Shown piece after piece: positions 46,943-56,198 of a stretch of DNA of 64,000 bases (its first letter is position 1; every line of letters starts with the position of its first letter). The notes below the pieces were generated by a model. It saw nothing but the letters and a program-made list of their open reading frames with translations. It was not told the origin of the DNA and did not search any database. The stretch covers positions 236,382-300,381 of the forward strand of contig NZ_KE384408.1 in the NCBI RefSeq assembly GCF_000425625.1. Direction: 5' to 3'. Origin of the DNA: Stutzerimonas azotifigens DSM 17556 (GTDB lineage: Bacteria; Pseudomonadota; Gammaproteobacteria; Pseudomonadales; Pseudomonadaceae). A program made the position numbers and the translations under genes.

Positions 46943-47530
46943 ATGAACACGCTGTGGCCCTACCTGCTGTTCGCCTTCGTCGCCTCGATCACGCCCGGGC
47001 CGACCAACCTGCTGGTGCTTGGCAACAGCGCCGCCTACGGCTGGCGCGCGACGCTGCCGATCATCGCCGGCGCCAGCCTGGCCGCCGCCACCCTGGTGCT
47101 GCTGGTGGGGCTGGGCGTCGGCCGGCTGCTGCTGGCCCATCCGCTGGCGCAGCAGGTCATGGGCTGGGTCGGCGCGGCCTGGCTGACCTGGCTCGCCTGG
47201 CAGCTGTACCGCAGCGCCGGGCAGGCGCCGGAAAGCGCCTCGACGCCGCTCGGCCTGCGCGGCGCGGCGGCGCTGCAGGTGGTCAACCCGAAGACCTGGA
47301 TGATGGCCCTGGCGGTGGTCGGGGTGTTCGCCGGCGAGCAGGCAGGGCCCCGGCAGTACGCCCTCTACGCGCTGTTGTTCCTGCTGGTGGCGGTGCCTTG
47401 CCTGGCGCTCTGGGCCTGTCTCGGCCGCGGCGCCGCGCGGGTGCTGCGTTCACCGGCGGCGATGCGCCGCTTCAACCGCGGCATGGCGATGCTGCTGGCG
47501 CTGTCGGCCTGGGCCGGGCTGCTCGGCTGA
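46943..47530 (+). CDS. LysE/RhtB-family amino-acid exporter
   Basis: This 195-residue membrane protein has about six transmembrane segments, the conserved ITPGPTNLLVLGNSAAYG near the N-terminus and VVNPKTWMMALAVVG in the middle. Family members export amino acids or their analogues. The ATG at 46943 gives MNTLWPYLLFAF. It is paired with the AraC regulator upstream. Confidence 0.9.
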   Translation: MNTLWPYLLFAFVASITPGPTNLLVLGNSAAYGWRATLPIIAGASLAAATLVLLVGLGVGRLLLAHPLAQQVMGWVGAAWLTWLAWQLYRSAGQAPESASTPLGLRGAAALQVVNPKTWMMALAVVGVFAGEQAGPRQYALYALLFLLVAVPCLALWACLGRGAARVLRSPAAMRRFNRGMAMLLALSAWAGLLG

Positions 47531-47665
47531 AACGGAATGGCGAACGTTGGACGAAGATTGTCCAACGTTCGGCCTAGGGGTGGGTAAGCCGCCGGGGGCG
47601 TCGGTTGCTTCCGGCGGGCGAGGTCCCCCGGGCGCGCTGCCCGGCGAGACCTGAGCCAGGCGCCG

Positions 47666-47980
47666 TTACTGGGTGGCGCCGCCGGAGCCGGAGGCCGGGG
47701 GCGTGGTGGTGCCGCCGGTTGCGCCGCCGGTGGAATTCTCCATGTCTTCGGTGGCGGGGCTGTTGCCGGGGCTCACCGGCTCGCCGATCTGGATGTCGCC
47801 GCTGGCCGGGCCGGTCTCGCCGGTGGTGCCGCCGGCCGGCGGCGGGGTGGTCGGCGCGGGGGCCGGAGCCGGCTGCTCGGTGGTCGGTGCCGGGGGTGTC
47901 TGGGGTTCGTCGGGTTCGTCCGCACCGCAGCCGATGAGCAGCAGGCCGAGGGCGGCAGGGGCTAGATGGATCAGTCGCAT
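47666..47980 (-). CDS. Small Pro/Thr/Gly-rich lipoprotein
   Basis: This 104-residue product begins MRLIHLAPAALGLLLIGC, a lipoprotein signal with the lipobox LIGC (acylated Cys at 18). The remainder is low-complexity, rich in Pro, Thr, Ala and Gly (PAPAPAPTTPPPAGG, then GSGGATQ), with no folded domain apparent. A strong AGGAGG lies five bases before the ATG. It is probably an anchored, disordered envelope protein of unknown role. It stands alone between convergent and divergent neighbours. Confidence 0.7.
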   Translation of the reverse strand: MRLIHLAPAALGLLLIGCGADEPDEPQTPPAPTTEQPAPAPAPTTPPPAGGTTGETGPASGDIQIGEPVSPGNSPATEDMENSTGGATGGTTTPPASGSGGATQ

Positions 47981-48108
47981 GGCTACCTCCTGATGGCGCC
48001 GGTCCAGCCGGCGGGAATTCACGATGCTCGTTGCAATGGACTGCCGGCAGGGCAGGGAGTGCCCGTTTCCCCCGAAAACCTGACCAAACTGCCGTTTGAA
48101 TTTTCGAT

Positions 48109-48150
48109 TTGACGCCCCGGGATTTCCTCACCATAGTTTGTCCGGACAAC
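48109..48150 (+). promoter_or_regulatory. Sigma70 promoter with overlapping palindromic operator upstream of the catabolic operon
   Basis: A -35 box TTGACG (48109-48114) and a -10 box CATAGT (48132-48137) are separated by 17 bases. Directly after the -10 box is the palindrome TTGTCCGGACAA (48138-48149), which would cover the transcription start. This geometry suits a repressor such as the GntR/HutC protein encoded in the same operon. The assignment of the regulator is inference. Confidence 0.7.
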
Positions 48151-48191
48151 ATGACATCCATACAACTGCACAAACAAGAAGGAGAGCTGCC

Positions 48192-48707
48192 ATGGGCGTC
48201 AAGCAAGTGGGCGAGAACCGTTATCGCGGGCAGATCGGCCGGTATTTCGAGGACTTCCAGGTGGGCGACGTGTACGAGCATCGCCCCGGACGGACGCTGA
48301 CCGAGACCGACAACATTCACTTCTCGCTGCTGACCATGAACTACCACCCGATGCACTGCGACGCCGCCTACGCCGAAAAAAGCGAGTTCGGCCGGCTGCT
48401 GGTCAACAGCGGCCTGACCGTGGCGGTGGTGCTCGGCATGACCGTGCCGGACGTCAGCGGCAAGGCCATCGCCAACCTCGGCTGGACCGACATCCGGCTC
48501 ACCGCGCCGGTGTTCTGCGGCGACACCCTCTACGCCGAATCCGAGGTGCTGGAGAAGCGTGAGTCCCGCTCGCGGCCGAACCAGGGCATCGTCCGGGTGC
48601 GTACCACCGGCAAGAAGGCCGACGGAACGGTGTTCATGACCTTCGAGCGCACCGCGCTCATCCAGAAACGCGAGGGCAATACGCTCGACGAAGCGGCCGG
48701 TTACTGA
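48192..48707 (+). CDS. MaoC-like hydratase, candidate itaconyl-CoA hydratase
   Basis: This 171-residue hot-dog fold protein of the MaoC dehydratase family has the hydratase region TETDNIHFSLLTMNYHPMH, with the conserved Asp and His, and FGRLLVNSGLTVAVVLGM. Enzymes of this group hydrate enoyl-CoA esters such as mesaconyl- or itaconyl-CoA. With the CoA transferase and CitE-like lyase downstream it could complete an itaconate pathway (itaconyl-CoA to citramalyl-CoA). It is the first gene of the operon, with AAGGAG nine bases before the ATG. Confidence 0.85.
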   Translation: MGVKQVGENRYRGQIGRYFEDFQVGDVYEHRPGRTLTETDNIHFSLLTMNYHPMHCDAAYAEKSEFGRLLVNSGLTVAVVLGMTVPDVSGKAIANLGWTDIRLTAPVFCGDTLYAESEVLEKRESRSRPNQGIVRVRTTGKKADGTVFMTFERTALIQKREGNTLDEAAGY

Positions 48708-48797
48708 CCGAGCCGACGGCACCGCGTGCCGGCCCGACACAACGCTGCAGCTGTAGAACGCACTTCCTCAACAAAAACAATTCGGGGAGACACCCAG

Positions 48798-49799
48798 ATG
48801 AAGCTCAAGCGCCTTATCGCGGCCACGGTCGCGTGCTGTTCGTTATCCACCCTTCCGACCTGCCTGTTCGCCGATGAACTGGTGCTGCCCAGCGAGGTGG
48901 CCGCCAGCCACTGGAAGACCCGCTACATGAAGGAGTTCGCCGAGGCGGTGGACAAGGGCACCGATGGCGAGCTGGAGGTCAAGATCTTCCCCGCCGGGCA
49001 GCTCTACAACGACCAGGACGCGCTCGCCGCGTTGGGCACCGGGGCGGTGCACATGGTCTGGCCGGTGTCGGTGCGGGTCGAGTCCATCGATCCGCGGGCC
49101 GGGGTCATCAACCTGCCGTTCGCCCTCGACGCCGAGCGCATGGCCAACCAGTGCTACGCCGACGGCCTCACCGAGCTGCTGTCGTCCTACGTCGAGCCGC
49201 GCCAACTGAAGATCCTTGGGCTGCTGCGCACCGCCGACCTGTTCTTCATCTTCAGCGACCGCAACGTGCAGAAGCTCGAGGACCTCAAGGGCAGCAAGAT
49301 CCGCGTCACCGGCGGCCGGGTGTTCCTCGACACCATCCGCAGCGTCGATGCCAGCCCGGTGTCGATGGCCGCCTCGGAGATGAGCACGGCGCTGGCCCAA
49401 GGCGCGATCGACGGCGTGTTCACCTCCGCCGCCGGCTGGGCCGAGATGATCGGCTCGACCGGCAAGTACGCCTACTACGTGCCCAACCTGTCCATGAGCA
49501 CCTACGCGGTGGTGGTCGACCGCGGCTGGTTCGAGGGCCTGCCCGAGCAGCAGCAGAAGGCGATCGAGGCGGCTTTAGACGAGATGATTCCCCGGCAGTG
49601 GCAGGAGGTCGCGGTCGAGGACCAGAAGCTGATCGACAAGATGGTGGCCGAGGGCGCCGAGTTCCACACCGCCTCGGCGGAAGACGTCCAGAAGTGGAAG
49701 GAGCTCTCGCAAAGCAACCTCGAGCGCTTCGCCAAGGCGCATCCGGAGGTTCAACCCAAGGTCGACGAACTCGCGCAGAGGTGTGGCAATGGGAATTGA
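48798..49799 (+). CDS. TRAP transporter periplasmic binding protein (DctP family)
   Basis: This 333-residue protein has a signal peptide (about 24 residues) and DctP-type motifs: VKIFPAGQLYNDQDALAALG, LEDLKGSKIRVTGG with the carboxylate-binding Arg, and AAGWAEMIGSTGKY. It captures a carboxylate, here presumably a C4-C5 dicarboxylate, for the membrane subunits that follow. Its 3' end overlaps the DctQ gene by 11 bases. Confidence 0.92.
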   Translation: MKLKRLIAATVACCSLSTLPTCLFADELVLPSEVAASHWKTRYMKEFAEAVDKGTDGELEVKIFPAGQLYNDQDALAALGTGAVHMVWPVSVRVESIDPRAGVINLPFALDAERMANQCYADGLTELLSSYVEPRQLKILGLLRTADLFFIFSDRNVQKLEDLKGSKIRVTGGRVFLDTIRSVDASPVSMAASEMSTALAQGAIDGVFTSAAGWAEMIGSTGKYAYYVPNLSMSTYAVVVDRGWFEGLPEQQQKAIEAALDEMIPRQWQEVAVEDQKLIDKMVAEGAEFHTASAEDVQKWKELSQSNLERFAKAHPEVQPKVDELAQRCGNGN

Positions 49800-50373
49800 A
49801 TACGTGCCGACGAAAAAGGCCCACGCGCCCGTGCCCCAGCCGGTCCTGCGTCCCGCCCGCACCGGCTGGCGGCTGCTCGGCAGCCGGGCGCTGCACAACG
49901 TCTCCACCTGCCTGTTCCTGGTGTCGATCGCGGTGATGCTGTTCGAGGGCCTGTCGCGGGCGATCTTCGACGTCAGCTGGTTCTGGGCCGAGGAGAGCGT
50001 GCGCTACCTGATGGTCTGGGCGTTCTTTCTCACCCTCGGGGTCACCGGCCGCGCCGGGCATCACATCCGCACCGAGCTGCTGGTCGACCACCTCGGCCCG
50101 CGCCTGCGCAAGACCTGCCACCTGCTCGCCAGCCTGGTCGGCATCGCCTTCTGCGGCCTGCTGTTCTACGCCTCGCTGCCGCAGGTCCATCGCTACTACA
50201 CGATGGGGATGATGACCGAGTCGAACCTCGACCTGCCGGTGTGGCTGCTGTTCCTCATCATGCCGCTGGGGGCGCTGCTGTACCTGACCTACTACATCGG
50301 CTGCACGGTGCGCGCCTGGCGCGGCGAGGACCCCTTCTCCAACCCCGACAAGGCCGAGGGTTCGCCCCTCTAG
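49789..50373 (+). CDS. TRAP transporter small membrane subunit (DctQ family)
   Basis: This 194-residue membrane protein has four predicted transmembrane segments (STCLFLVSIAVMLFEGL, LMVWAFFLTLGVTG, LLASLVGIAFCGLLFY, WLLFLIMPLGALLYL) and the DctQ hallmark WAEESVRYLMVW. It partners DctM in sodium-driven uptake. The ATG at 49789 overlaps the end of the binding-protein gene and has AGAGG seven bases upstream. Confidence 0.92.
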   Translation: MGIEYVPTKKAHAPVPQPVLRPARTGWRLLGSRALHNVSTCLFLVSIAVMLFEGLSRAIFDVSWFWAEESVRYLMVWAFFLTLGVTGRAGHHIRTELLVDHLGPRLRKTCHLLASLVGIAFCGLLFYASLPQVHRYYTMGMMTESNLDLPVWLLFLIMPLGALLYLTYYIGCTVRAWRGEDPFSNPDKAEGSPL

Positions 50374-50382
50374 GAGAGCACC

Positions 50383-51654
50383 ATGCTGATTGTGCTTGCT
50401 CTGGTGACGATGCTGCTGTTCCTGGCCATCGGCACCCACGTGGCGGTGGCGCTCGGGCTGGTGACCACCGGGCTGATCCTGTTCGCCGCCGGCGTCCCCA
50501 CCACGGTGATCGCGCAGACCGCCTTCAAGTCGGTCAACAGCTACCCGCTGATGGCGATCCCGATGTTCGTGCTCGCCGGCAACCTGATGATGAAGGGCAA
50601 CATCGCCGAGCTGCTGATCCAACTGGTCGGCAGCGTGGTACGGGCGATCCGCGGCGGGCTGGCGCTGACCGCGATGATCGCCAGCGTGTTCTTCGCCGCG
50701 GTGTCCGGCTCCAGTGTCGGTTCGGCGGCGGCCATCGGCGCCTCGACGGTCGGCGGCCTGGATCGGGAGAACTATCCCCGGCGCTTTTCCGCCGCCATCG
50801 TCGCTGTGGGCGGCACGCTCGGGCTGATGATCCCGCCGTCGCTGGGCTTCATCCTCATCGGTTCGATCGTCGGGCTGCCGGTCGACAAGCTGTTCATCGC
50901 CGGCGTGCTGCCGGGCCTGATGGAAGCGGCGCTGCTGATGATCGCGGTGATGGTCTTCTCCCGTCGCGGCGGCTACGGCGGCGTGGTGCAGAAGGCCGAC
51001 TGGGGCGCCTTCTCGCGCAAGCTGCCGAGCGCGGGCGCGGCGCTGCTGATGCCGGTGCTGATCCTCGGCAGCATCTACACCGGCTACCTGACGCCCACCG
51101 AGGTGTCGGCCTTCGCCGCCGCCTACGCCGTGTTCCTCTGCCTGCTGGTGTACCGCAGCGTCACCCTCGGCGGCATCTGGGACGTGGCCAAGGACTCGCT
51201 GCTGCAGACCACCATGATCTTCGCCGTGGTCATGGGCGGCAGCCTGGTCGGCTTCGCCCTGGCGCGCATGGGGGTGTCGGCCAGCCTGGTGTCCTTCATC
51301 ACCGACATGGACATCCAGCCCTGGCAGTTCCTGCTGCTGGCCAACCTGCTGCTGCTGGTGCTGGGGATGTTCCTCGACGGCGTGGCGATGATCGTGCTCA
51401 CCGCGCCGCTGCTGTTCCCGGTGGCCACCCACCTGGGCATCAACCCCATGCACTTCGCCGTGATCATGGTGGCCAACGTGGAGATCGCCACGCTGACCCC
51501 GCCCATCGGCCTCAACCTGTTCGTCATGAGCGGCATCACCAAGCAGCCGGTGCACGAGGTCGCCCGTGGCGTACTGCCTTTCTACCTGGTCCGGTTGATC
51601 GGCCTGACGCTGATCACCTTCGTTCCGGCCATCTCGCTCGCGCTGATCAGCTGA
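50383..51654 (+). CDS. TRAP transporter large membrane subunit (DctM family)
   Basis: This 423-residue protein has about 12 transmembrane segments and DctM motifs AIPMFVLAGNLMMKGNIAEL, VSGSSVGSAAAIGA and LTPPIGLNLFVMSGI. It is the transport channel of the TRAP system. It begins nine bases after the DctQ stop. With DctP and DctQ it forms a complete importer. Confidence 0.94.
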   Translation: MLIVLALVTMLLFLAIGTHVAVALGLVTTGLILFAAGVPTTVIAQTAFKSVNSYPLMAIPMFVLAGNLMMKGNIAELLIQLVGSVVRAIRGGLALTAMIASVFFAAVSGSSVGSAAAIGASTVGGLDRENYPRRFSAAIVAVGGTLGLMIPPSLGFILIGSIVGLPVDKLFIAGVLPGLMEAALLMIAVMVFSRRGGYGGVVQKADWGAFSRKLPSAGAALLMPVLILGSIYTGYLTPTEVSAFAAAYAVFLCLLVYRSVTLGGIWDVAKDSLLQTTMIFAVVMGGSLVGFALARMGVSASLVSFITDMDIQPWQFLLLANLLLLVLGMFLDGVAMIVLTAPLLFPVATHLGINPMHFAVIMVANVEIATLTPPIGLNLFVMSGITKQPVHEVARGVLPFYLVRLIGLTLITFVPAISLALIS

Positions 51655-51664
51655 GGAAAACGAC

Positions 51665-53074
51665 ATGAACATCGCACTCGACACATCCAACGCAACCCAA
51701 CTCATCGCCGGCGCGCTGGCTGACTTCGCCGCCAACCTGCGCTACGAAGACATCCCCGAAGAAGTCCGCGAGCGCGCCAGGCACCTGATGCTCGACGGTG
51801 TCGGCATCGCCCATGCTTCGACCCACTACGACTTCGCCCACCGCTCGCTGGCGGCGGTCACCGAGCTGGGGCAGGGCGACAGCGACGTCATCGGGTTCTC
51901 GGCCAGGCTGAGCCTGCGCGATGCCGTGCTGATGAACGGCATCCTGGTGCATGGCCTGGATTTCGACGACACCCACGGGCCGGGCATCATCCACGCCACC
52001 GCCAGCTGCCTGCCGACCGCCCTGGGCGTCGCCGCGCACCTCGGCCTGAGCGGCCGCGAACTGCTGACCGCCTACGTGCTCGGCATGGAGATCGGCACCC
52101 GGCTGGGCTCGGTGGCCAAGGGCGGCTTCCACCAGATCGGCTTCCACCCGACCGGGCTGGTCGGCGCCTTCGCCTGTACCCTGATCGCCGGCCGCCTGCA
52201 GGGGCAGAACGCCGCGCAGCTGGCGATGGCCCAGGGCATCGCGCTGAGCACCGCCAGCGGCAGCATGGAATTCCTCCAGGACGGCGCCTGGACCAAGCGC
52301 ATGCACCCGGGCTGGGCCGGCGTCGCCGGGATCACCTCGGCGACCCTGGCGCGGCACGGCTTCGTCGGCCCGAAGGCGGTCTATGAAGGGCGCTTCGGGC
52401 TGTTCAAGAGCCACCTCGGGCCGCTCGAGGAAAATTGCGACTACACCCTGGCCACCGAAGGCCTGGGGCGCCGCTGGGAGATCGAGAACGTCTCGGTCAA
52501 GCCGCTGCCGGCCTGCCACTTCACCCATGCCTGCGCCGATGCCGCGGTGCTGATTCGCCAGCAGCCCGGCTTCGATCCGCAGCAGATCGCCCACATCAAG
52601 GCGCTGGTGCCGGCCGGGGTGATCAAAACGGTGTGCGAGCCCGAGCAGTACAAGCGCCAGCCGCAGAACACCTACGACGCCCAGTTCAGCATCCCCTACG
52701 CGGTGGCCAGCGGCCTGGTGCGCGGGCGCTTCGGCCTGGCCGAGATCGATCCGGCGGCCATCGGCGACAAGGAGGTGCTGCGCGTCGCCGGCCTGGTGGA
52801 GTACGCCGCCGACCCGGATTCGACCTTCCCGCGCCACTACACCGGCGAAGTGATCGTGACGATGCGCGACGGCACCGTGCTGCGCCATCGCGAGGCGATC
52901 AACCGCGGCGGCTGCGACCGTCCGCTGAGCAACGCGGACATCGTCGCCAAGTTCCGCGAAAACCTCGCGCTGGTCGCCGCCGACCAGCGCGCCGACAGCG
53001 TGCTGCAGGCCGTCCTGCAGCTGGACGAGGCCCCGGCCCGGGAGCTTTCCCGCGCCCTGGCGGCCCGTGCTTGA
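51665..53074 (+). CDS. MmgE/PrpD-family protein
   Basis: This 469-residue protein of the MmgE/PrpD family has the active-site region HGLDFDDTHGPGIIHATAS near residues 98-116. Relatives dehydrate 2-methylcitrate, decarboxylate cis-aconitate to itaconate, or epimerise iminodisuccinate. A PrpD-like gene is also present in the P. aeruginosa itaconate locus, where its role is unclear. It may feed a tricarboxylate-derived substrate into the pathway. It begins ten bases after dctM. Confidence 0.88.
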   Translation: MNIALDTSNATQLIAGALADFAANLRYEDIPEEVRERARHLMLDGVGIAHASTHYDFAHRSLAAVTELGQGDSDVIGFSARLSLRDAVLMNGILVHGLDFDDTHGPGIIHATASCLPTALGVAAHLGLSGRELLTAYVLGMEIGTRLGSVAKGGFHQIGFHPTGLVGAFACTLIAGRLQGQNAAQLAMAQGIALSTASGSMEFLQDGAWTKRMHPGWAGVAGITSATLARHGFVGPKAVYEGRFGLFKSHLGPLEENCDYTLATEGLGRRWEIENVSVKPLPACHFTHACADAAVLIRQQPGFDPQQIAHIKALVPAGVIKTVCEPEQYKRQPQNTYDAQFSIPYAVASGLVRGRFGLAEIDPAAIGDKEVLRVAGLVEYAADPDSTFPRHYTGEVIVTMRDGTVLRHREAINRGGCDRPLSNADIVAKFRENLALVAADQRADSVLQAVLQLDEAPARELSRALAARA

Positions 53075-53099
53075 CCCCACTTCCAAGGAGAGCGAACAG

Positions 53100-54251
53100 A
53101 TGAACGATTACAACGAACAAGAAGGCATGATTCTGGCTGCTCTGGACCGGTTCCTGGAGACCGAGGTCCAGCCCCACGTGCACCGGCTGGAGCATGACGA
53201 CATCTACCCCGAAGAGATCGTCGAGAAGATGAAGGAGCTCGGCCTGTTCGGCTGCGTCATCGCCCAGGAATACGGCGGGCTGGGACTGAGCACCGCCACC
53301 TACGCGCGCATCGTCGAGCGCATCTCGCGGACCTGGATGTCACTGTCCGGCGTGATCAACTCGCACCTGATCATGGCCTCGGCCATCCAGCGCCACGGCA
53401 CCGACGCGCAGAAGGACCGCTTCCTGCCGCGCATGGCCGCCGGCGAGCTGCGCGGCGGAGTGGGGCTCACCGAGCCGGATGCCGGCACCGACCTGCAGGG
53501 CATCCGTACCGTGGCCCGCCGCGAGGGCGACCACTACCTGGTCAACGGCGCCAAGACCTGGATCACCAACAGCCTGTACGGCAACTGCCTGGCGCTGCTG
53601 GTCAAGACCGACCCCAACGCCGAGCCGCGGCACAAGGGCATGAGCCTGCTGATCGCCGAGAAGGGCCCCGGCTTCACCGTCGCCCGCAAGCTGGAGAAGC
53701 TCGGCTACCGCGGCATCGACACCTGCGAGCTGGTGTTCCAGGACTACCGGGTGCCGGTGGATTGCCTGATCGGCGGGGTCGAGGGCGTGGGCCTCAAGCA
53801 GGTGCTCGCCGGGCTCGAGCTGGGGCGCATCAACGTCGCCGCCCGTGGCGTCGGCGTGGCCCGCGCGGCGCTGGAGGAGTCGGCGTCCTACGCGCAGATC
53901 CGCAAGACCTTCGGCAAGCCGATCTGCGAGCACCAGGCGATCCAGCTGATGCTCGGCGAGATGGCGACCCGCGTCGAGGCCGCGCGGCTGCTGGTGGAGT
54001 CGGCCGCCCAGGCGTTCGACCGGGGCGAGCGCTGCGACATGGAGGCCGGCATGGCGAAGTACTTCGCCACCGAGGCGGCGCTGCGCAACGCCACCGACGC
54101 CCTGCGCGTGCACGGCGGCTACGGCTATTCGAAGGAATACAACGTCGAACGACTGTACCGCGACGCCCCGCTGCTGACCATCGGCGAGGGCACCAACGAA
54201 CTGCAGCGCATCATCATCGCCAAGCAACTGATCCAGAGGAATCCGGTATGA
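53100..54251 (+). CDS. Acyl-CoA dehydrogenase
   Basis: This 383-residue flavoenzyme has GVGLTEPDAGTDLQGI and WITNSLYG for FAD binding, RKTFGKPICEHQAIQ, ALRVHGGYGYSKEYNVER, and the catalytic Glu region LLTIGEGTNELQR. It oxidises an acyl-CoA to the enoyl-CoA, passing electrons to ETF. In this operon the substrate may be a branched dicarboxylyl-CoA such as methylsuccinyl-CoA, which would give mesaconyl-CoA. The ATG at 53100 is preferred over an upstream TTG because AGGAG lies close by. Confidence 0.92.
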   Translation: MNDYNEQEGMILAALDRFLETEVQPHVHRLEHDDIYPEEIVEKMKELGLFGCVIAQEYGGLGLSTATYARIVERISRTWMSLSGVINSHLIMASAIQRHGTDAQKDRFLPRMAAGELRGGVGLTEPDAGTDLQGIRTVARREGDHYLVNGAKTWITNSLYGNCLALLVKTDPNAEPRHKGMSLLIAEKGPGFTVARKLEKLGYRGIDTCELVFQDYRVPVDCLIGGVEGVGLKQVLAGLELGRINVAARGVGVARAALEESASYAQIRKTFGKPICEHQAIQLMLGEMATRVEAARLLVESAAQAFDRGERCDMEAGMAKYFATEAALRNATDALRVHGGYGYSKEYNVERLYRDAPLLTIGEGTNELQRIIIAKQLIQRNPV

Positions 54252-55432
54252 CCTTGCCACTTGCCGGCGTGCGCATCCTCGCCGTCGAACAATACGGGGC
54301 CGGCCCCTTCGGTACCCAGCACCTGGCCGACCTGGGCGCGGAAGTCATCAAGATCGAGAACCCGGCGGACGGCGGCGACGTCGGCCGCAGCGTCGGCCCG
54401 TACTTCTTCGGCGAGGGCGACAGCCACTTCTACCAGTCCTTCAACCGCAACAAGAAGAGCCTGACCCTCGACCTCAAGAGCGCCGACGGCCAGGCCGTGC
54501 TGCATGAGCTGGTGAAGACCGCCGACGCCCTGTTCGACAACCTGCGCGGCGACCTGCCGGGCAAGCTGGGCCTGACGTACGAGGCCCTGAAGGTGCACAA
54601 TCCGCGCCTGGTGTGCGCACACCTGTCGGCCTACGGGCGCGACGGCGAGCGCGCGGCCTGGCCGGGCTACGACTATCTGATGCAGGCCGAGGCCGGCTAC
54701 CTGTCGCTGACCGGCGAGCCGGGCGGGCCGCCGGCCCGCTTCGGCATCTCGATCATCGACATGATGACCGGCACCACCGCGGCGCTGGCGCTGGTGTCGG
54801 CGCTGGTCGGCGCCCGCGCCAGCGGCGTCGGCCGCGACATAGACGTGAGCCTGTACGACGTGGCGATGCACAACCTGAACTACCTCGGCACCTGGTACCT
54901 CAATGAAGGGGTGAAGACCACCCGCGTGGCGCGTTCGGCCCACCCGTCGCTGACGCCCAGCCAGCTGTACCGGACCAAGGACGGCTGGATCTTCATCATG
55001 TGCAACAAGGAAAAGTTCTGGGGCGTGCTCGCCAACCTGATCGGCAAGCCGGAATGGGCCGACGATCCGCGCTACAGCACCTTCAAGGCGCGCCTGGCCA
55101 ACCGCGACCAACTGACCGAGGAACTCGACGCCGTGCTGATGACCGCCACCACCGCAGACTGGCTGCAACGCTTCGGCGGGCGGGTGCCGGCGGCGCCGGT
55201 CAACGACGTGGCCCAGGCGCTGGACAATCCCTTCGCCAAAGAACAGGGGCTGATCGTCGAGATGCAGCATCCGCGGCGGGGCAGGGTGAAGACCCTGGCC
55301 TGCCCGATCCGCTGCCCCGGCGAGACGCTGCCCGCCGAACCCGCGCCCCCGCTCGGCGCCCACACGCAGGCCCTGCTGGCCGAGCTGGGGCGCGTGCCGG
55401 GGCGCACCGAACCCATAGCAGGAGTCAAATGA
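54248..55432 (+). CDS. Family III CoA transferase (CaiB/BaiF), candidate itaconate CoA transferase
   Basis: This 394-residue enzyme has the family III motifs LADLGAEVIKIENP and FYQSFNRNKKSLTLDLK, and the catalytic Asp in ISIIDMMTG. It transfers CoA from a donor such as succinyl-CoA to a free acid, activating it. With the hydratase and lyase of this operon the substrate could be itaconate or mesaconate. The ATG overlaps the acyl-CoA dehydrogenase stop (ATGA). Confidence 0.9.
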   Translation: MTLPLAGVRILAVEQYGAGPFGTQHLADLGAEVIKIENPADGGDVGRSVGPYFFGEGDSHFYQSFNRNKKSLTLDLKSADGQAVLHELVKTADALFDNLRGDLPGKLGLTYEALKVHNPRLVCAHLSAYGRDGERAAWPGYDYLMQAEAGYLSLTGEPGGPPARFGISIIDMMTGTTAALALVSALVGARASGVGRDIDVSLYDVAMHNLNYLGTWYLNEGVKTTRVARSAHPSLTPSQLYRTKDGWIFIMCNKEKFWGVLANLIGKPEWADDPRYSTFKARLANRDQLTEELDAVLMTATTADWLQRFGGRVPAAPVNDVAQALDNPFAKEQGLIVEMQHPRRGRVKTLACPIRCPGETLPAEPAPPLGAHTQALLAELGRVPGRTEPIAGVK

Positions 55433-55433
55433 A

Positions 55434-56198
55434 ATGCCCCAGGGTCTGCCTTCCCTGTTGTCCGCCGGACAACCCCGCTACCTCGTCCTCGCCCAGGCGC
55501 TGGTCGACGACATCAAGGCCGGGCGTTATCCGCTGGGCAGCCTGCTGCCGACCGAGCACGAACTGTGCGAACAGTTCAGCGTCAGCCGGCACACGGTCAG
55601 GGAGGCGATCCGCCGCTTGAGCGAGCTGGGGCTGATCACCCGCCAGCAGGGCGTGGGCACGCGGGTCAAGGCGACCCAGCTGGCCCCGCGCTACGTGCAG
55701 GCCAGCGAAGGCATCGCCGACCTGCACCAGTACGTGCGCGACGTGCGGCTGGAGATCAGCTCGATCGACGACGTCATCCTCGACGAGGCGCTGGCCGAGC
55801 TGCTCGAAGCCAAGCCCGGGCAGAGCTGGCTGCACGTCAGCGGCCTGCGTCATCGCGACGGCGACACCGAGACGCTGGCGCGCACCGACGTCTACATCAA
55901 CCGCGCCTACCGCGGCGTGGCCGACGACCTCGGCGACGGCAGCGAGCCGATCTACACGCTCATCGAACGGCGCTACGGCCTGCACGTGGTGCAGGTCAGC
56001 CAGCAGCTCAGCGCGGTCAACATCGGCGAGGCCGACGCCCGGGTGCTGGAGGTCGAGCCCGGGTCCGCCGGGCTGCTGGTGGTGCGCAAGTACTTCGGCG
56101 CCAACCAGGACCTGCTCGAGGTCGCGGTCAACCTGCATCCGGGCTCGCGCTTCAGCTACTCGGTCACCCAGCACCTGCGTTTCCAGGGAGAAGCCTGA
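55434..56198 (+). CDS. GntR/HutC-family transcriptional regulator
   Basis: This 254-residue regulator has a winged helix-turn-helix (LPTEHELCEQFSVSRHTVRE, RQQGVGTRV) and a C-terminal UTRA ligand domain (residues about 90-245). HutC-type proteins repress catabolic genes until a pathway metabolite binds. It is embedded in the operon it probably controls, starting two bases after the CoA transferase gene. A palindromic site that could be its operator lies upstream of the hydratase gene. A related arm pair TTGTCC-GCC-GGACAA lies in its own 5' coding end (55458-55472). Confidence 0.9.
   Translation: MPQGLPSLLSAGQPRYLVLAQALVDDIKAGRYPLGSLLPTEHELCEQFSVSRHTVREAIRRLSELGLITRQQGVGTRVKATQLAPRYVQASEGIADLHQYVRDVRLEISSIDDVILDEALAELLEAKPGQSWLHVSGLRHRDGDTETLARTDVYINRAYRGVADDLGDGSEPIYTLIERRYGLHVVQVSQQLSAVNIGEADARVLEVEPGSAGLLVVRKYFGANQDLLEVAVNLHPGSRFSYSVTQHLRFQGEA

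Noticed and set aside
49420-51735. An open frame of about 770 codons on the minus strand across the TRAP transporter genes
   Set aside because: It is antisense to three well-recognised transporter genes and is rich in His, Gln and Arg without any domain, as expected of a shadow frame.
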